DNA from: Natronospirillum sp965602035
GTDB taxonomy: Bacteria; Pseudomonadota; Gammaproteobacteria; Pseudomonadales; Natronospirillaceae
DNA: 64,000 nt
Direction of reading: 5' to 3'
Assembly: GCA_965602035.1 (NCBI GenBank)
Contig: OZ271919.1
Coordinates: 3,162,001 to 3,226,000 of the forward strand
Shown here: piece by piece, positions 16,930 through 25,547 of the stretch
Position numbering within the stretch: position 1 is the stretch's first letter
Layout: the number at the start of each line of letters is the position of its first letter
Position numbers and translations under genes: made by a program
Notes under the pieces: generated by a model
The model's database searches: none
Seen by the model: only the letters and a program-made list of their open reading frames with translations
What the model was told of the DNA's origin: nothing

Positions 16930-17274
16930 ATGAAATCGATGATGACAATTCTGGCGTCAATCGCACTGGCACTGGGTCTTGGCGGAATGGCGGGAGCGCA
17001 GGAAGTCAGCCCGGGTGACATTTCCGATGAGCAGATTAACCAGTTTGTCGATGTGCAGTCCGATATCCGTGAAATCACGCAGGAATACTCCGGCCGACTG
17101 CAGGAAGTGGAAGATCCCGATGCAGCCGCTCAGTTGCAGCAGGAGGCAAGTCGACTGATGGTGGAAGCCGTTGAAGATGTGGGTCTGGACGTCCGGACAT
17201 ACAACAGCATTGCGGTGGCGATGGAGTCCGATGCAGACCTGCGCGAGCGCGTGCAGAGCCAGATGGAGCAATAA
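16930..17274 (+). CDS. DUF4168-family exported protein
   Basis: A 114-residue protein with a clear signal peptide (cleavage expected after AGA near residue 23). The mature helical domain fits DUF4168: ISDEQINQFVDVQ at the start and VEAVEDVGLDVRTYNSIA near the end. The domain has no known biochemical role. GGAAG precedes the ATG. It is the first gene behind the sigma-54 promoter and divergent from the kinase-regulator operon, a position like that of zraP beside zraSR; a periplasmic stress or accessory role is inferred from that position only. Confidence 0.85.
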   Translation: MKSMMTILASIALALGLGGMAGAQEVSPGDISDEQINQFVDVQSDIREITQEYSGRLQEVEDPDAAAQLQQEASRLMVEAVEDVGLDVRTYNSIAVAMESDADLRERVQSQMEQ

Positions 17275-17332
17275 CACACGCAGGCTGGAGCCCTGCGATG
17301 TCTGGTAAAAACTGGAACAGGAGGATCAGGCA

Positions 17333-17494
17333 ATGAAAAAATGGTGGACGGTATTGAGTGCGGCTCTGTTCGCACTTGTCCTGACGGCTTGTGGAGATCC
17401 GGCGGATTTCGAAGACATGCCGGAAGACGAAGGTAGCATGATGCAGGAAGGAAATGATTCGGGCACAGGTGGAGAAAGCGGTTCTGCCTTCTGA
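17333..17494 (+). CDS. 53-residue small lipoprotein
   Basis: A short gene with an ideal AGGAGG at 17319-17324, 8 bases before the ATG. The product has a Lys-Lys start, a hydrophobic core and a lipobox LTAC with Cys20, so it should be processed to a 34-residue acidic lipid-anchored peptide. No cysteine or folded domain follows; the rest is Asp/Glu/Gly/Ser-rich. It lies 58 bp after the DUF4168 gene and directly before a terminator, so both should be expressed from the sigma-54 promoter. No family recognised. Confidence 0.8.
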   Translation: MKKWWTVLSAALFALVLTACGDPADFEDMPEDEGSMMQEGNDSGTGGESGSAF

Positions 17495-17518
17495 CCGACA
17501 ATTACACCCTGACAGAGA

Positions 17519-17553
17519 AAAGCCGGGCAGCGTTGCTGTTCCGGCTTTTTTTT
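17519..17553 (+). terminator. rho-independent terminator
   Basis: Stem AAAGCCGG (17519-17526) pairs with CCGGCTTT (17541-17548), with a further inner CAGC/GCTG pairing, and eight T end at 17553. It closes the DUF4168-lipoprotein unit. Confidence 0.9.
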
Positions 17554-17621
17554 GCTTCGGGAGCAGCGATACCTGTTCGGTCGGGCGCGAAAGGCCCATT
17601 TATCCGGACTGAATGACGGGC

Positions 17622-17690
17622 TTGTTAAATTTATTTATTGCATAGAAAATTGAGCTATAAATAAAAATAATTTATTTAGCGAGCGTCGAA
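17622..17690 (+). promoter_or_regulatory. AT-rich promoter region of the DUF3830-ABC operon
   Basis: This stretch is far richer in A and T than its surroundings, with TATAAA at 17655-17660 as the best -10-like element and a 7-bp AT inverted repeat (17658-17664 with 17672-17678). No good -35 is seen. It is the only sizeable gap upstream of the operon that starts at 17757. Confidence 0.4.
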
Positions 17691-17756
17691 TTTTTGATTG
17701 GACAGTGTCTTGTGTGTGGACCATTTTAAAAGACGTCGTCAATCAACGAGGTTCCT

Positions 17757-18236
17757 ATGGCAGAAAAAAAGTTGTACATAAAATTTCTGGACTCAGGCGT
17801 TCAGTCAGATATCGAGATGTACTGGGAGGACGCACCGGAAACCTGCAAGGTGATCTGGGGCGCGCTCGAAAAGCCGATTCAGGTACCTGCAGCCCACGCC
17901 ATTTTCTCCGGTCCGGAGATCATGATGGGTCTGCCGGAGTCCGCGCAGAATTTCGACCCCCAGGCCATTCCAGCCGAGAACCAGACGATTCTGCCGCAGC
18001 CCGGTGAACTGCTGTGGTTCTACCAGCCGAAGAATTACTTCAAGGGTATGACCGATGAGTTCTGGGAAATTGGTATGTTCTACGGCCCCGGTGGCCGGAC
18101 CTTTGGCCCGATCGGCTGGATACCGTGCAACTATTTCGGGCGTATCAATCCGGAACGACTGGCGGACATCGCAGCAGAATGCGCGAAAACGCGTACGCAC
18201 GGCCTGCAGAACGTGGAAATCGGTCGCCTCACCTGA
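17757..18236 (+). CDS. DUF3830-family protein
   Basis: A 159-residue cytosolic protein of the DUF3830 family, which has a cyclophilin-like fold but no established activity. The N-terminal strand pattern, the ENQTILPQPGELLWFYQP segment and GGRTFGPIGWIPCNYFG are recognisable. It opens an operon with a polyamine-type ABC importer, and DUF3830 genes commonly sit beside amine or amide uptake and hydrolysis genes. A role on the imported substrate is plausible but unproven. Confidence 0.8.
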   Translation: MAEKKLYIKFLDSGVQSDIEMYWEDAPETCKVIWGALEKPIQVPAAHAIFSGPEIMMGLPESAQNFDPQAIPAENQTILPQPGELLWFYQPKNYFKGMTDEFWEIGMFYGPGGRTFGPIGWIPCNYFGRINPERLADIAAECAKTRTHGLQNVEIGRLT

Positions 18237-18281
18237 GGGTGGGCCGGCAAAGCAACAACAACGAATCACGAGGGTAAAACC

Positions 18282-19307
18282 ATGAAAAAATCAATGACGA
18301 TACTGGCAGCCGCCATTGCGACAGTCGGCGCGGCTCAGGCGCAGGACCGGCTGGTTATCAACTCGTTCGGTGGCGCCTACGAGGAAGCACACCGCGCCTG
18401 TATTATCGATGATTTCGAAGCGCAGACCGGGGCGACGGTCGATATCGTGACCGCGTACTCTGCGGATGCGTTCGCCCAGCTTCGGGCACAGCGCAATTCA
18501 CCGCAATTTGATGTTATCCACTTCTCCGGTGGTCAGGAAATTGTGGGTGCTGAAGAAGGTCTGCTGGACCCGATTACCGAAGAGCAGGTGCCGAACCTCG
18601 CTGACCTCTATGACTTTGCAAAAGAAGGCACAGAGAACGGTGTAGGCCCGGCCTACCAGATCACCACGATCGGTCTGCTTCATAACACCGAGGCGCTCGA
18701 TTTCACACCGACGTCCTGGCGCGATCTGGAACGCGAAGGTGTGGGCGAGAACCTGGTACTGACGGACATCAATAACGGCTACGGCATGCTCGGCTTCCTG
18801 ATGCTGAACCGGGTCTACGGCGGTGACCTCGACAATATCCAGCCAGGGCTCGACATTGTCAGCCAGTTGCTGGATGACGGCGCGATTGTGGTGTCGACCT
18901 CACCGGAGATTCAGCAGGAATTCGCACAGAACGATGCCTGGATCGCTCCCTACGCGCAGGACTATGCCTACACGCTGACCAGTGCCGGCCTGCCGATCCG
19001 GTTTACACAGGCCTCCGAAGGCTCACCGGCGTCCTATATTACGGTGAACAAGGTCGCCGGGCGTCCGAACGATGATCTGGCGGACCAGTTCATCAACATG
19101 ACGCTGCGCCCTGAATCTCAGGCCTGCTTCGCTGAAGCGCTCCGGTATGCACCGACCAATGCGCAAACCGCTCTGCCGGGTGCCATCGCCGAGAGCGTCG
19201 CCTACGGGCCGAGTGCCATGGAAGGTCTGATTCGCTTCGATCCGCAGAAAATTGAAGCGAACCGCTCAGAGTGGACAGAGCAGTGGCGCCGGACCATCAG
19301 CCAGTAA
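18282..19307 (+). CDS. ABC transporter substrate-binding protein, spermidine/putrescine type
   Basis: A 341-residue periplasmic binding protein (PotD/PotF class) with a signal peptide cleaved after AQA near residue 21. The mature start LVINSFGGAYEEAHR is typical of this class. Lengths and order of the following genes are those of a Pot-type importer. The ligand could be a polyamine or another small amine; the binding residues were not resolved. A strong hairpin follows the gene (19335-19358). Confidence 0.9.
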   Translation: MKKSMTILAAAIATVGAAQAQDRLVINSFGGAYEEAHRACIIDDFEAQTGATVDIVTAYSADAFAQLRAQRNSPQFDVIHFSGGQEIVGAEEGLLDPITEEQVPNLADLYDFAKEGTENGVGPAYQITTIGLLHNTEALDFTPTSWRDLEREGVGENLVLTDINNGYGMLGFLMLNRVYGGDLDNIQPGLDIVSQLLDDGAIVVSTSPEIQQEFAQNDAWIAPYAQDYAYTLTSAGLPIRFTQASEGSPASYITVNKVAGRPNDDLADQFINMTLRPESQACFAEALRYAPTNAQTALPGAIAESVAYGPSAMEGLIRFDPQKIEANRSEWTEQWRRTISQ

Positions 19308-19334
19308 TCAGGGTTGATGCTGTACCGCGCTGAT

Positions 19335-19358
19335 CGGCGGCGCCTTCGGGCGCCGCCG
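19335..19358 (+). other. intercistronic UUCG hairpin
   Basis: CGGCGGCGCC, the loop TTCG, and the exact complement GGCGCCGCCG: a 10-bp GC stem with the extra-stable C(UUCG)G closing. No T run follows, so it is probably not a terminator. It sits 28 bases after the binding-protein gene and before the permeases, where stabilising hairpins raise binding-protein mRNA over permease mRNA in other importers. Confidence 0.8.
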
Positions 19359-19375
19359 TACTTTCGGAGCTGATC

Positions 19376-20206
19376 ATGAATGACCGACACGAAGCGAGAC
19401 TGCTGCTGACGCCGGGTATCCTGCTCCTGGCGATCGCGTTTTTCATCCCCATTGTCGTGATGCTGCAACTCAGCGTGGTAACGGATTCCGGTTACGGCCT
19501 GCAGCACTTCCAGCGTTTCTTCGCGGATGCCTATTACACCAATGTCCTGTGGCGAACCGTACGGTTGTCACTGCTGATTACCGTGCTGTGCACACTTATC
19601 GGTTTTCCGCTGGCCTATATCATGGCGCGTGTGGGCCCCGGCCTGCGCTTGTGGATGATTGCACTCGTCGTGTTGCCCTTGATGACCAGCGTGGTCATTC
19701 GCACCTTCGGCTGGGTGGTGATCCTTAACCGCAGTGGCCCGATTGCCGAGTTGATGCGTTCACTCGATCTGGTCGGGCGGGGCTGGAGCCTGATGGGCAC
19801 GGAGTCGGCCATTGTTATCGGCATGGTACAGGTGCTGATTCCCTTCATGACACTGTCGATTCTGAGTGTGCTCATGAAGATTGACCCGCGGCTGGAAGAG
19901 GCCGCGCGTTCCATGGGGTGCAGCTTTCTGCAGAGCATTCTGAAGGTGATACTGCCATTATCCGTTCCCGGTATTCTGGCGGGTTCACTATTGGTATTCA
20001 CGCTGTCGGCCAGCTCGTTCATCACGCCCTCATTGCTGGGTGGCGTGCGCCTGCCGGTGCTGGCTGGAGCGATCTACGAATCCATTACCCAGACACGCGA
20101 CTGGAATTTCGCGGCCGCGCAATCGGTCATTCTGTTCGCGGGTGTGTTGCTGGTACTGGTGCCTTATGTGCGCTGGATGTCACGTCAGTCGGGAGGCAGG
20201 AAGTAA
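19376..20206 (+). CDS. ABC transporter permease, PotB-like
   Basis: A 276-residue inner-membrane permease with about six helices and the EAA loop EEAARSMGCSFLQSILKVIL that docks on the ATPase. It resembles PotB. Its stop overlaps the next permease start (TAATG). Works with the partner permease, the ATPase at 21030 and the binding protein at 18282. Confidence 0.92.
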   Translation: MNDRHEARLLLTPGILLLAIAFFIPIVVMLQLSVVTDSGYGLQHFQRFFADAYYTNVLWRTVRLSLLITVLCTLIGFPLAYIMARVGPGLRLWMIALVVLPLMTSVVIRTFGWVVILNRSGPIAELMRSLDLVGRGWSLMGTESAIVIGMVQVLIPFMTLSILSVLMKIDPRLEEAARSMGCSFLQSILKVILPLSVPGILAGSLLVFTLSASSFITPSLLGGVRLPVLAGAIYESITQTRDWNFAAAQSVILFAGVLLVLVPYVRWMSRQSGGRK

Positions 20207-21009
20207 TGGTCAGACGGTTTCCTCTCTACGTGCGCGTGCTTGCCGTACTGTTCCTGATCGCCGTGGCGATCTATGTGCTGGCACCGCTTTTCGTCATCGT
20301 GATGACGTCCTTCTCGGAAAGTCAGTTCATCGCGTTTCCGCCGGAGCAGTTCAGCGTTCGCTGGTATGGCAAGGTTTTTTCGGATTCCCGGTACCTCGAT
20401 GCCGGTTGGTTGAGCCTGCGTCTGGCGGTACTGGTGACATTCACGTCGGTCGTTATCGGTGGCCTTGCGGCCGTTGCGATTCACCGGCGGCTGCTGGCCT
20501 GGAGCGAGCCGCTGCAGTTCGTGTTCCTGTCGCCACTGATTCTGCCGACCATTATTTTCGCCATCGGTGCTCTGCTGACCTGGAGCACGGTGGTAGGGCC
20601 GGTGAGCCTGGCCACACTATGGCTGGCACATACGGTGATTACCATCCCCTATGTGCTGCGTACCACCCTGGCGGTACTGGCCGATTCGGACCCATTCCTG
20701 GAGGAAGCGGCGCGCACCATGGGAGCCGGTCGTCTGCAGCGTCTGGTGTTCGTGACGCTGCCGCAGACGACCCCGGGGCTGCTCGCCGGTGGTTTCTTCG
20801 CCTTCAATATCTCCTTTGACGAAGCTGTGTTGTCGCTGTTCCTGCGCACCCCGCAGCTGACCACACTGCCCATCCAGATTTACGGCCAGCTGGAGTTCAG
20901 TCCGGACCCGTCCATTGCCGCGGTGTCCACGCTGATGATTGCGCTGACCATCGGGTTGATGATCATTATTGACCGGGTGCTCGGCATCGGCCGGTTCGCC
21001 CAGAGTTGA
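20206..21009 (+). CDS. ABC transporter permease, PotC-like
   Basis: A 267-residue second permease with the EAA loop EEAARTMGAGRLQRLVFVTL. The ATG at 20206 shares a base with the stop of the first permease, and GGGAGG lies at 20191-20196, so the pair is translationally coupled. Longer frames upstream are shadows of the first permease. Confidence 0.92.
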   Translation: MVRRFPLYVRVLAVLFLIAVAIYVLAPLFVIVMTSFSESQFIAFPPEQFSVRWYGKVFSDSRYLDAGWLSLRLAVLVTFTSVVIGGLAAVAIHRRLLAWSEPLQFVFLSPLILPTIIFAIGALLTWSTVVGPVSLATLWLAHTVITIPYVLRTTLAVLADSDPFLEEAARTMGAGRLQRLVFVTLPQTTPGLLAGGFFAFNISFDEAVLSLFLRTPQLTTLPIQIYGQLEFSPDPSIAAVSTLMIALTIGLMIIIDRVLGIGRFAQS

Positions 21010-21029
21010 ACCCATTCAGGAACGTCTCT

Positions 21030-22085
21030 ATGTCAGAAGTTGTACTCGAGAATATCCGCAAGTCATTCGGGCGAACCGAAATATTGCATGGCCTGTCATT
21101 CACCATTGCGCCCGGAGAGTTTGTCAGTCTGCTCGGCCCGTCCGGGTGTGGCAAAACGACCCTGTTGCGTATTGTCGCCGGGCTGGAGAGCGTCAGCGGT
21201 GGCAGCGTGTCCATCGATGGCCAGACCGTGACCGACCTGCCACCGGAGAAGCGCGATATTTCGATGATGTTCCAGTCCTATGCGCTGATGCCGCATCTGT
21301 CGGTTTACGACAACATTCGGTTCCCGCTGCGCATGCGGCGCCTCGGTACCCGCAGTGAACAGCACGAACGGATAGAGGCAGCGCTGGAGATGGTGCAGCT
21401 CGAGCACCTCGCGGACCGTCGCCCGAATGAATTGTCCGGTGGACAACAGCAGCGTGTGGCACTGGCACGTGCGATCGTGAACAACCCGAAAGTACTGTTG
21501 CTGGATGAGCCGCTGTCGAATCTGGATGCCCGGTTACGCGATGAAATGCAGGTTGAGCTTATCGAGCTGCATCGGCGGCTGGGTCTTACCACACTGTTCG
21601 TTACCCACGACCAGGAAGAGGCGTTGAGCCTGTCTGATCGTGTCATTCTGATGCGTGATGGCCATATCGAGCAGGACGGTACGCCGGAAGCCATCTACAG
21701 CGCCCCGAAATCCCGGTTCGCATCAGACTTTCTGGGGTCGTCCAATGAGCTTCAGGTCGAAGTGACCGAAGGGCATCGGATTCGGCTGCCCGATGGTACC
21801 GAGTGGCCTGAGCCTGCTCCGGATTCTGTGGCGCCCGGTGTCTGGTACGCATCGCTCCGCCAGGAGGACATACGCCTCGCTGAGCCTGGATCCGGAGGCG
21901 GCCAGGCATTGGCCGGCACGGTCCGCACGCATGTCTACCTCGGCGCCAGAAACCGCTATGTGGTGAAGGTGGGGGATCTGACAATGGCCGTATTGGCGGA
22001 TGCGCGCAGCAGTTTTCGCACCGGTGACCGGGTCGAGCTGCAGTTTGAAGCGGGAAGTTTGCGGCTGTTGGAGCCTGTTGACTGA
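21030..22085 (+). CDS. ABC transporter ATP-binding protein, PotA-like
   Basis: A 351-residue ATPase: Walker A GPSGCGKTT, signature LSGGQQQR, Walker B VLLLDEPLS, switch His in VTHDQEEA, and a C-terminal TOBE-type regulatory domain from about residue 270. ATG 21030 is chosen (AGGA 8 bases upstream) over the TTG at 21006 that overlaps the permease stop. It energises the importer encoded upstream. Confidence 0.93.
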   Translation: MSEVVLENIRKSFGRTEILHGLSFTIAPGEFVSLLGPSGCGKTTLLRIVAGLESVSGGSVSIDGQTVTDLPPEKRDISMMFQSYALMPHLSVYDNIRFPLRMRRLGTRSEQHERIEAALEMVQLEHLADRRPNELSGGQQQRVALARAIVNNPKVLLLDEPLSNLDARLRDEMQVELIELHRRLGLTTLFVTHDQEEALSLSDRVILMRDGHIEQDGTPEAIYSAPKSRFASDFLGSSNELQVEVTEGHRIRLPDGTEWPEPAPDSVAPGVWYASLRQEDIRLAEPGSGGGQALAGTVRTHVYLGARNRYVVKVGDLTMAVLADARSSFRTGDRVELQFEAGSLRLLEPVD

Positions 22086-22087
22086 CG

Positions 22088-23011
22088 ATGAGAATCCGGG
22101 ATCTCGAGACCTATGTGCGCCTGGCGCGGGTAAAGCACTACGGCCGTGTGGCGGCCGAGTTCAATACCACGCAGCCGGCTATCTCATCCCGGATCAGCAA
22201 GGTGGAGGAGTTCCTGGGCGTGCGGCTGATTCAGTCCTCACGTGGCACGTTCTCCCTCACCTCGGATGGCGAGCGGGTGCTGGTCGAGTTTGAGGCTGTG
22301 CTCGAGCGGCTCAACCGTCTGCAGCGCAGCCTGAATGATCTGGAGTCCCGCCCACGCGTACTGCGTATCGGCTGTATCGATGCCGTAACCGCCACCTGGA
22401 TGCCGCGCTTTATCGACCGGCTGCATAACGAAGGCGAGAATATCAGCATCGAGCTGACGGTAGAGGGCACCAAGGTGCTGGTCGAGATGCTGCACCGGGG
22501 AGAGCTGGATCTGATTTTCTCGCTGGACGCCCCGCTCAAGGTCGGCTTTGTCAATTACATCAGTTGTATGCTGGAAATGATCTGGGTGGGTGACGATCGG
22601 TTGTTCGATCCACGAAAGACCTACTCCGTGCGGGATATTGCGCGCCTGCCGATCGTCACCTTTCAGAAGAACACACCGCCCTCTGACCTGCTGTCACCCT
22701 ATTTTTACGATGAAGGCGTGGTGCCGGCCAACGTCACCACATCGAATTCTCTGTTCGCCATGATCAGTCTGCTGCTGAACGGTTATGGTATTGCGTCCAT
22801 TCCCACCGTGAGCGTCCTGCGGGAACTCGAACAGGGTGCGCTGTACCCGCTGAAACTGCAGAAGCCTCTGAACCCGATGCAGGTGATCGGCTCCTACCAC
22901 ACCGGCGTCGATGCCGAGATGATGCGTTACGTGCTATCGGTGGCCGGGGAGTGCGTGGAGAGTTACAGTGAAGAAAAAGGGCCGGGCATTATCTGGACCC
23001 CGGGCGATTAA
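22088..23011 (+). CDS. LysR-family transcriptional regulator
   Basis: A 307-residue regulator with an N-terminal helix-turn-helix (VAAEFNTTQPAISSRISKVE, about residues 19-38) and an effector domain from about 90. The gene starts 2 bp after the ATPase stop, so it is cotranscribed with the importer, not divergent from it; it probably controls this operon or the aldehyde dehydrogenase genes that follow. The effector is unknown. Confidence 0.88.
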   Translation: MRIRDLETYVRLARVKHYGRVAAEFNTTQPAISSRISKVEEFLGVRLIQSSRGTFSLTSDGERVLVEFEAVLERLNRLQRSLNDLESRPRVLRIGCIDAVTATWMPRFIDRLHNEGENISIELTVEGTKVLVEMLHRGELDLIFSLDAPLKVGFVNYISCMLEMIWVGDDRLFDPRKTYSVRDIARLPIVTFQKNTPPSDLLSPYFYDEGVVPANVTTSNSLFAMISLLLNGYGIASIPTVSVLRELEQGALYPLKLQKPLNPMQVIGSYHTGVDAEMMRYVLSVAGECVESYSEEKGPGIIWTPGD

Positions 23012-23074
23012 CAGTCGCCGGGGCTCACCGGGTGCTGTCACCAGGCGCCACAGAGACATTGATGGAGGCTCCCA

Positions 23075-24499
23075 ATGATTGATGCACATCCGCTTCTTGA
23101 CCCGACGGTGTTTGCCGAGCGTGGACTGGAAGTCACTGATCCGGCGACTGAAGAGCGGCTGGCAACCGTGAAAGCCTACAGCGTCGAAGAAGCCCGCACC
23201 GCCGCCGAGAACGCGCAAGCCGCGGGCAGGGACTGGGCCAAGCTTCCGGCCAAGTCGCGCAGCCAGTACCTGCGCCGCTGGTTCGAACTGATCGAGGCCC
23301 ACAAGGACGACATCGCCGCGCTGATCACCGCCGAGAGCGGTAAGCCCCTGGCTGAAGCCAGGGGAGAGGTCGCTTATGGTGCGTCGTTTATCGAGTGGTT
23401 CGGTGAAGAAGCCAAGCGCGTGTATGGCGATGTCATTCCCGGGCCGGCCGAGGACAAACGTATTCTGGTAACTCGACAGCCGGTTGGCGTCTGCGCGGCG
23501 ATCACGCCCTGGAATTTTCCGCTCGCCATGCTGACGCGCAAGGCTGGCCCGGCATTGGCCGCTGGCTGCACAATGCTGGTGAAGCCAGCTGAGGCCACAC
23601 CACTGACCGCGCTGGCGGTGGAAAAGCTGGCCCGGGATGCCGGTATTCCCGCCGATGCGTTCCGGGTGCTGCCGACAACGGACCCCGCCGCCATGGGCGA
23701 ATTCTTCTGTACCAGCGAGATTATCCGCAAGCTGTCGTTCACAGGCTCAACCGAGGTAGGGCGACTGCTGATGCGCCAGTCCGCGGACAACGTCAAAAAG
23801 CTGAGTCTGGAGCTCGGTGGCAATGCGCCGTTCATCGTTTTCGACGATGCCGACCTCGACGCGGCTGTTGAGGGTGCCATCGCTTCGAAATTCCGGAACG
23901 CGGGCCAGACCTGTGTCTGTGCGAACCGCTTTCTGGTTCAGGACGGTATCTATGATCAGTTCGCTGAGAAGCTGAGCGCCCGGGTAGCCGACCTGAAAGT
24001 GGGCGATGGTCGCGCAGCGGGTGTGACGATCGGGCCGCTGATCAATGCTGACGCCAGCGACAAGGTGGAGCGGCTTGTAGGCGATGCGCTTGCTGCGGGA
24101 GCAAGCTGCACGCTGGGCGGCAAAGCGCTCGATCGCACAGGACACTTTTTCGCCCCCACGGTGCTGACAGAGGTTTCGCCGACCATGTCCATTGCCAACG
24201 AAGAAATATTCGGCCCTGTGGTAACGCTGATCCGGTTCCCGGAAATTGATGACGCCATCAGGCTGGCCAATGACACCATCTTCGGACTGTCCGCCTATTT
24301 CTATACACAGAGTCACCGCACCGTCTGGCGTACGATGGAAGGTCTCGACTATGGCATTGTCGGCATCAACGAAGGGATTATCTCCAATGAGGCGGCCCCC
24401 TTCGGTGGTATGAAGCAATCCGGTATCGGCCGTGAGGGCTCAAAATATGGAATAGATGAGTATACGGAGCTGAAATACGCCCTCGTCGGCGGGCTGTAG
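23075..24499 (+). CDS. NAD(P)-dependent succinate-semialdehyde dehydrogenase, GabD-like
   Basis: A 474-residue aldehyde dehydrogenase with Asn147 (PWNFP), Glu246 (LELGG) and catalytic Cys280 (GQTC). The GQTCVCANR and SFTGSTEVG blocks resemble GabD. It lies 63 bp after the LysR gene in the same direction and could oxidise an aldehyde formed from the imported amine (succinate semialdehyde in the GABA route). It is one of three aldehyde dehydrogenases in the window, and clearly a different subfamily from the one at 1369. Confidence 0.9.
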   Translation: MIDAHPLLDPTVFAERGLEVTDPATEERLATVKAYSVEEARTAAENAQAAGRDWAKLPAKSRSQYLRRWFELIEAHKDDIAALITAESGKPLAEARGEVAYGASFIEWFGEEAKRVYGDVIPGPAEDKRILVTRQPVGVCAAITPWNFPLAMLTRKAGPALAAGCTMLVKPAEATPLTALAVEKLARDAGIPADAFRVLPTTDPAAMGEFFCTSEIIRKLSFTGSTEVGRLLMRQSADNVKKLSLELGGNAPFIVFDDADLDAAVEGAIASKFRNAGQTCVCANRFLVQDGIYDQFAEKLSARVADLKVGDGRAAGVTIGPLINADASDKVERLVGDALAAGASCTLGGKALDRTGHFFAPTVLTEVSPTMSIANEEIFGPVVTLIRFPEIDDAIRLANDTIFGLSAYFYTQSHRTVWRTMEGLDYGIVGINEGIISNEAAPFGGMKQSGIGREGSKYGIDEYTELKYALVGGL

Positions 24500-24529
24500 G
24501 CACTTACCCGTGGCAAAGAGTGGAACCGG

Positions 24530-25369
24530 TTAACTGCTCCGGGTAACGCGTAAGTGGTCAAGCCAGTTTCTGATTTCAGCAGCACGGATATTGATGTCGA
24601 GAATGTCGTCGTCAATTCCGAGTTGCCAACGAGCCGCTGAATTTCCGGGTTCTTTTTCCAGAATTGAATAATGCTCGATATGCGCGTTGAATTCCGATTC
24701 TGAATTTACGAAGCCCTGTTTTATCAATTCATTCTGATAAAGTATAAACAGGCGTTTTATATGTGTGATATCGAATTCCGGGTGATATTGAATCCCCCAG
24801 AACTCGGACTGCCCGACCGGAATTATGGCAGCCTGTGCCGGGCTGTGCCGGTTGTAGCTCAGTAGCGTGGCTCCGGGCGGGAGTTCAGCCACTTCGTCAT
24901 AGTGGATGCAGGGCGCGTCGTGCACTATTGGTTTGCCGGCAAGGAAAGGGTGTGCCTGCCCGGCCTCGGTAAGCTGTATCTTTCTTGCCACGCCGAGTTC
25001 CTGGCCGTTGGGGCTCGGCGCCACGCGCCCCCCGGCGGCAACCGTTGCTACCTGCAGACCCCAGCAACTGCCAAGCACGGGCTTGCCGGTCTCGGCAAAT
25101 TCGAGCAGCCCGCGGATCTGGTTGAGCACTTCCGGGGTCTGGTCATAGGCATGCAGGCTGGAGCCTGAAATAACCAGGCCGTCGTAATCGCTGTACTGCC
25201 GGCCTGAGGGCACGAGCTCTCCTTCGGCGGCGTTCACAGTATCAATGCTGATGTCCGGCTGCAGGGTTCGTATGACGTCCGTGTAAATCGCGCTGGCTGA
25301 TCGTACGCCGACACCTGCGGCCTTTTTCTGGGCTGCAAGCGTATTTCCCTCCATCATCAGGAGCTTCAT
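24530..25369 (-). CDS. class I glutamine amidotransferase-like protein
   Basis: A 279-residue stand-alone amidotransferase domain with a full catalytic triad: nucleophile Cys102 in GSCWGLQ, and His196 and Glu198 in YHPEFD. It resembles the GuaA-type glutaminase domain, but no synthetase is fused or adjacent. Such free-standing proteins may hydrolyse gamma-glutamyl compounds. The position between two aldehyde dehydrogenases and behind an amine importer hints at gamma-glutamylated intermediates, though no glutamylating ligase is seen. The C-terminal third of the gene is richer in A and T than its surroundings. Confidence 0.82.
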   Translation of the reverse strand: MKLLMMEGNTLAAQKKAAGVGVRSASAIYTDVIRTLQPDISIDTVNAAEGELVPSGRQYSDYDGLVISGSSLHAYDQTPEVLNQIRGLLEFAETGKPVLGSCWGLQVATVAAGGRVAPSPNGQELGVARKIQLTEAGQAHPFLAGKPIVHDAPCIHYDEVAELPPGATLLSYNRHSPAQAAIIPVGQSEFWGIQYHPEFDITHIKRLFILYQNELIKQGFVNSESEFNAHIEHYSILEKEPGNSAARWQLGIDDDILDINIRAAEIRNWLDHLRVTRSS

Positions 25370-25547
25370 TTACGCCTCCAATCAAAATACTGTTCCTCCC
25401 GGTACAAAGAGCCGGGTAGCTGTGCCACACATTTTACCAGACTCGCCATTTAAAAAGGCAGAAATATTACGGTCCGGGTGATAAAATACGGGTTAATTAT
25501 AGATGTGCCGAATGCGGAATTTCGGGATTAAATAGAGAATATTAATC

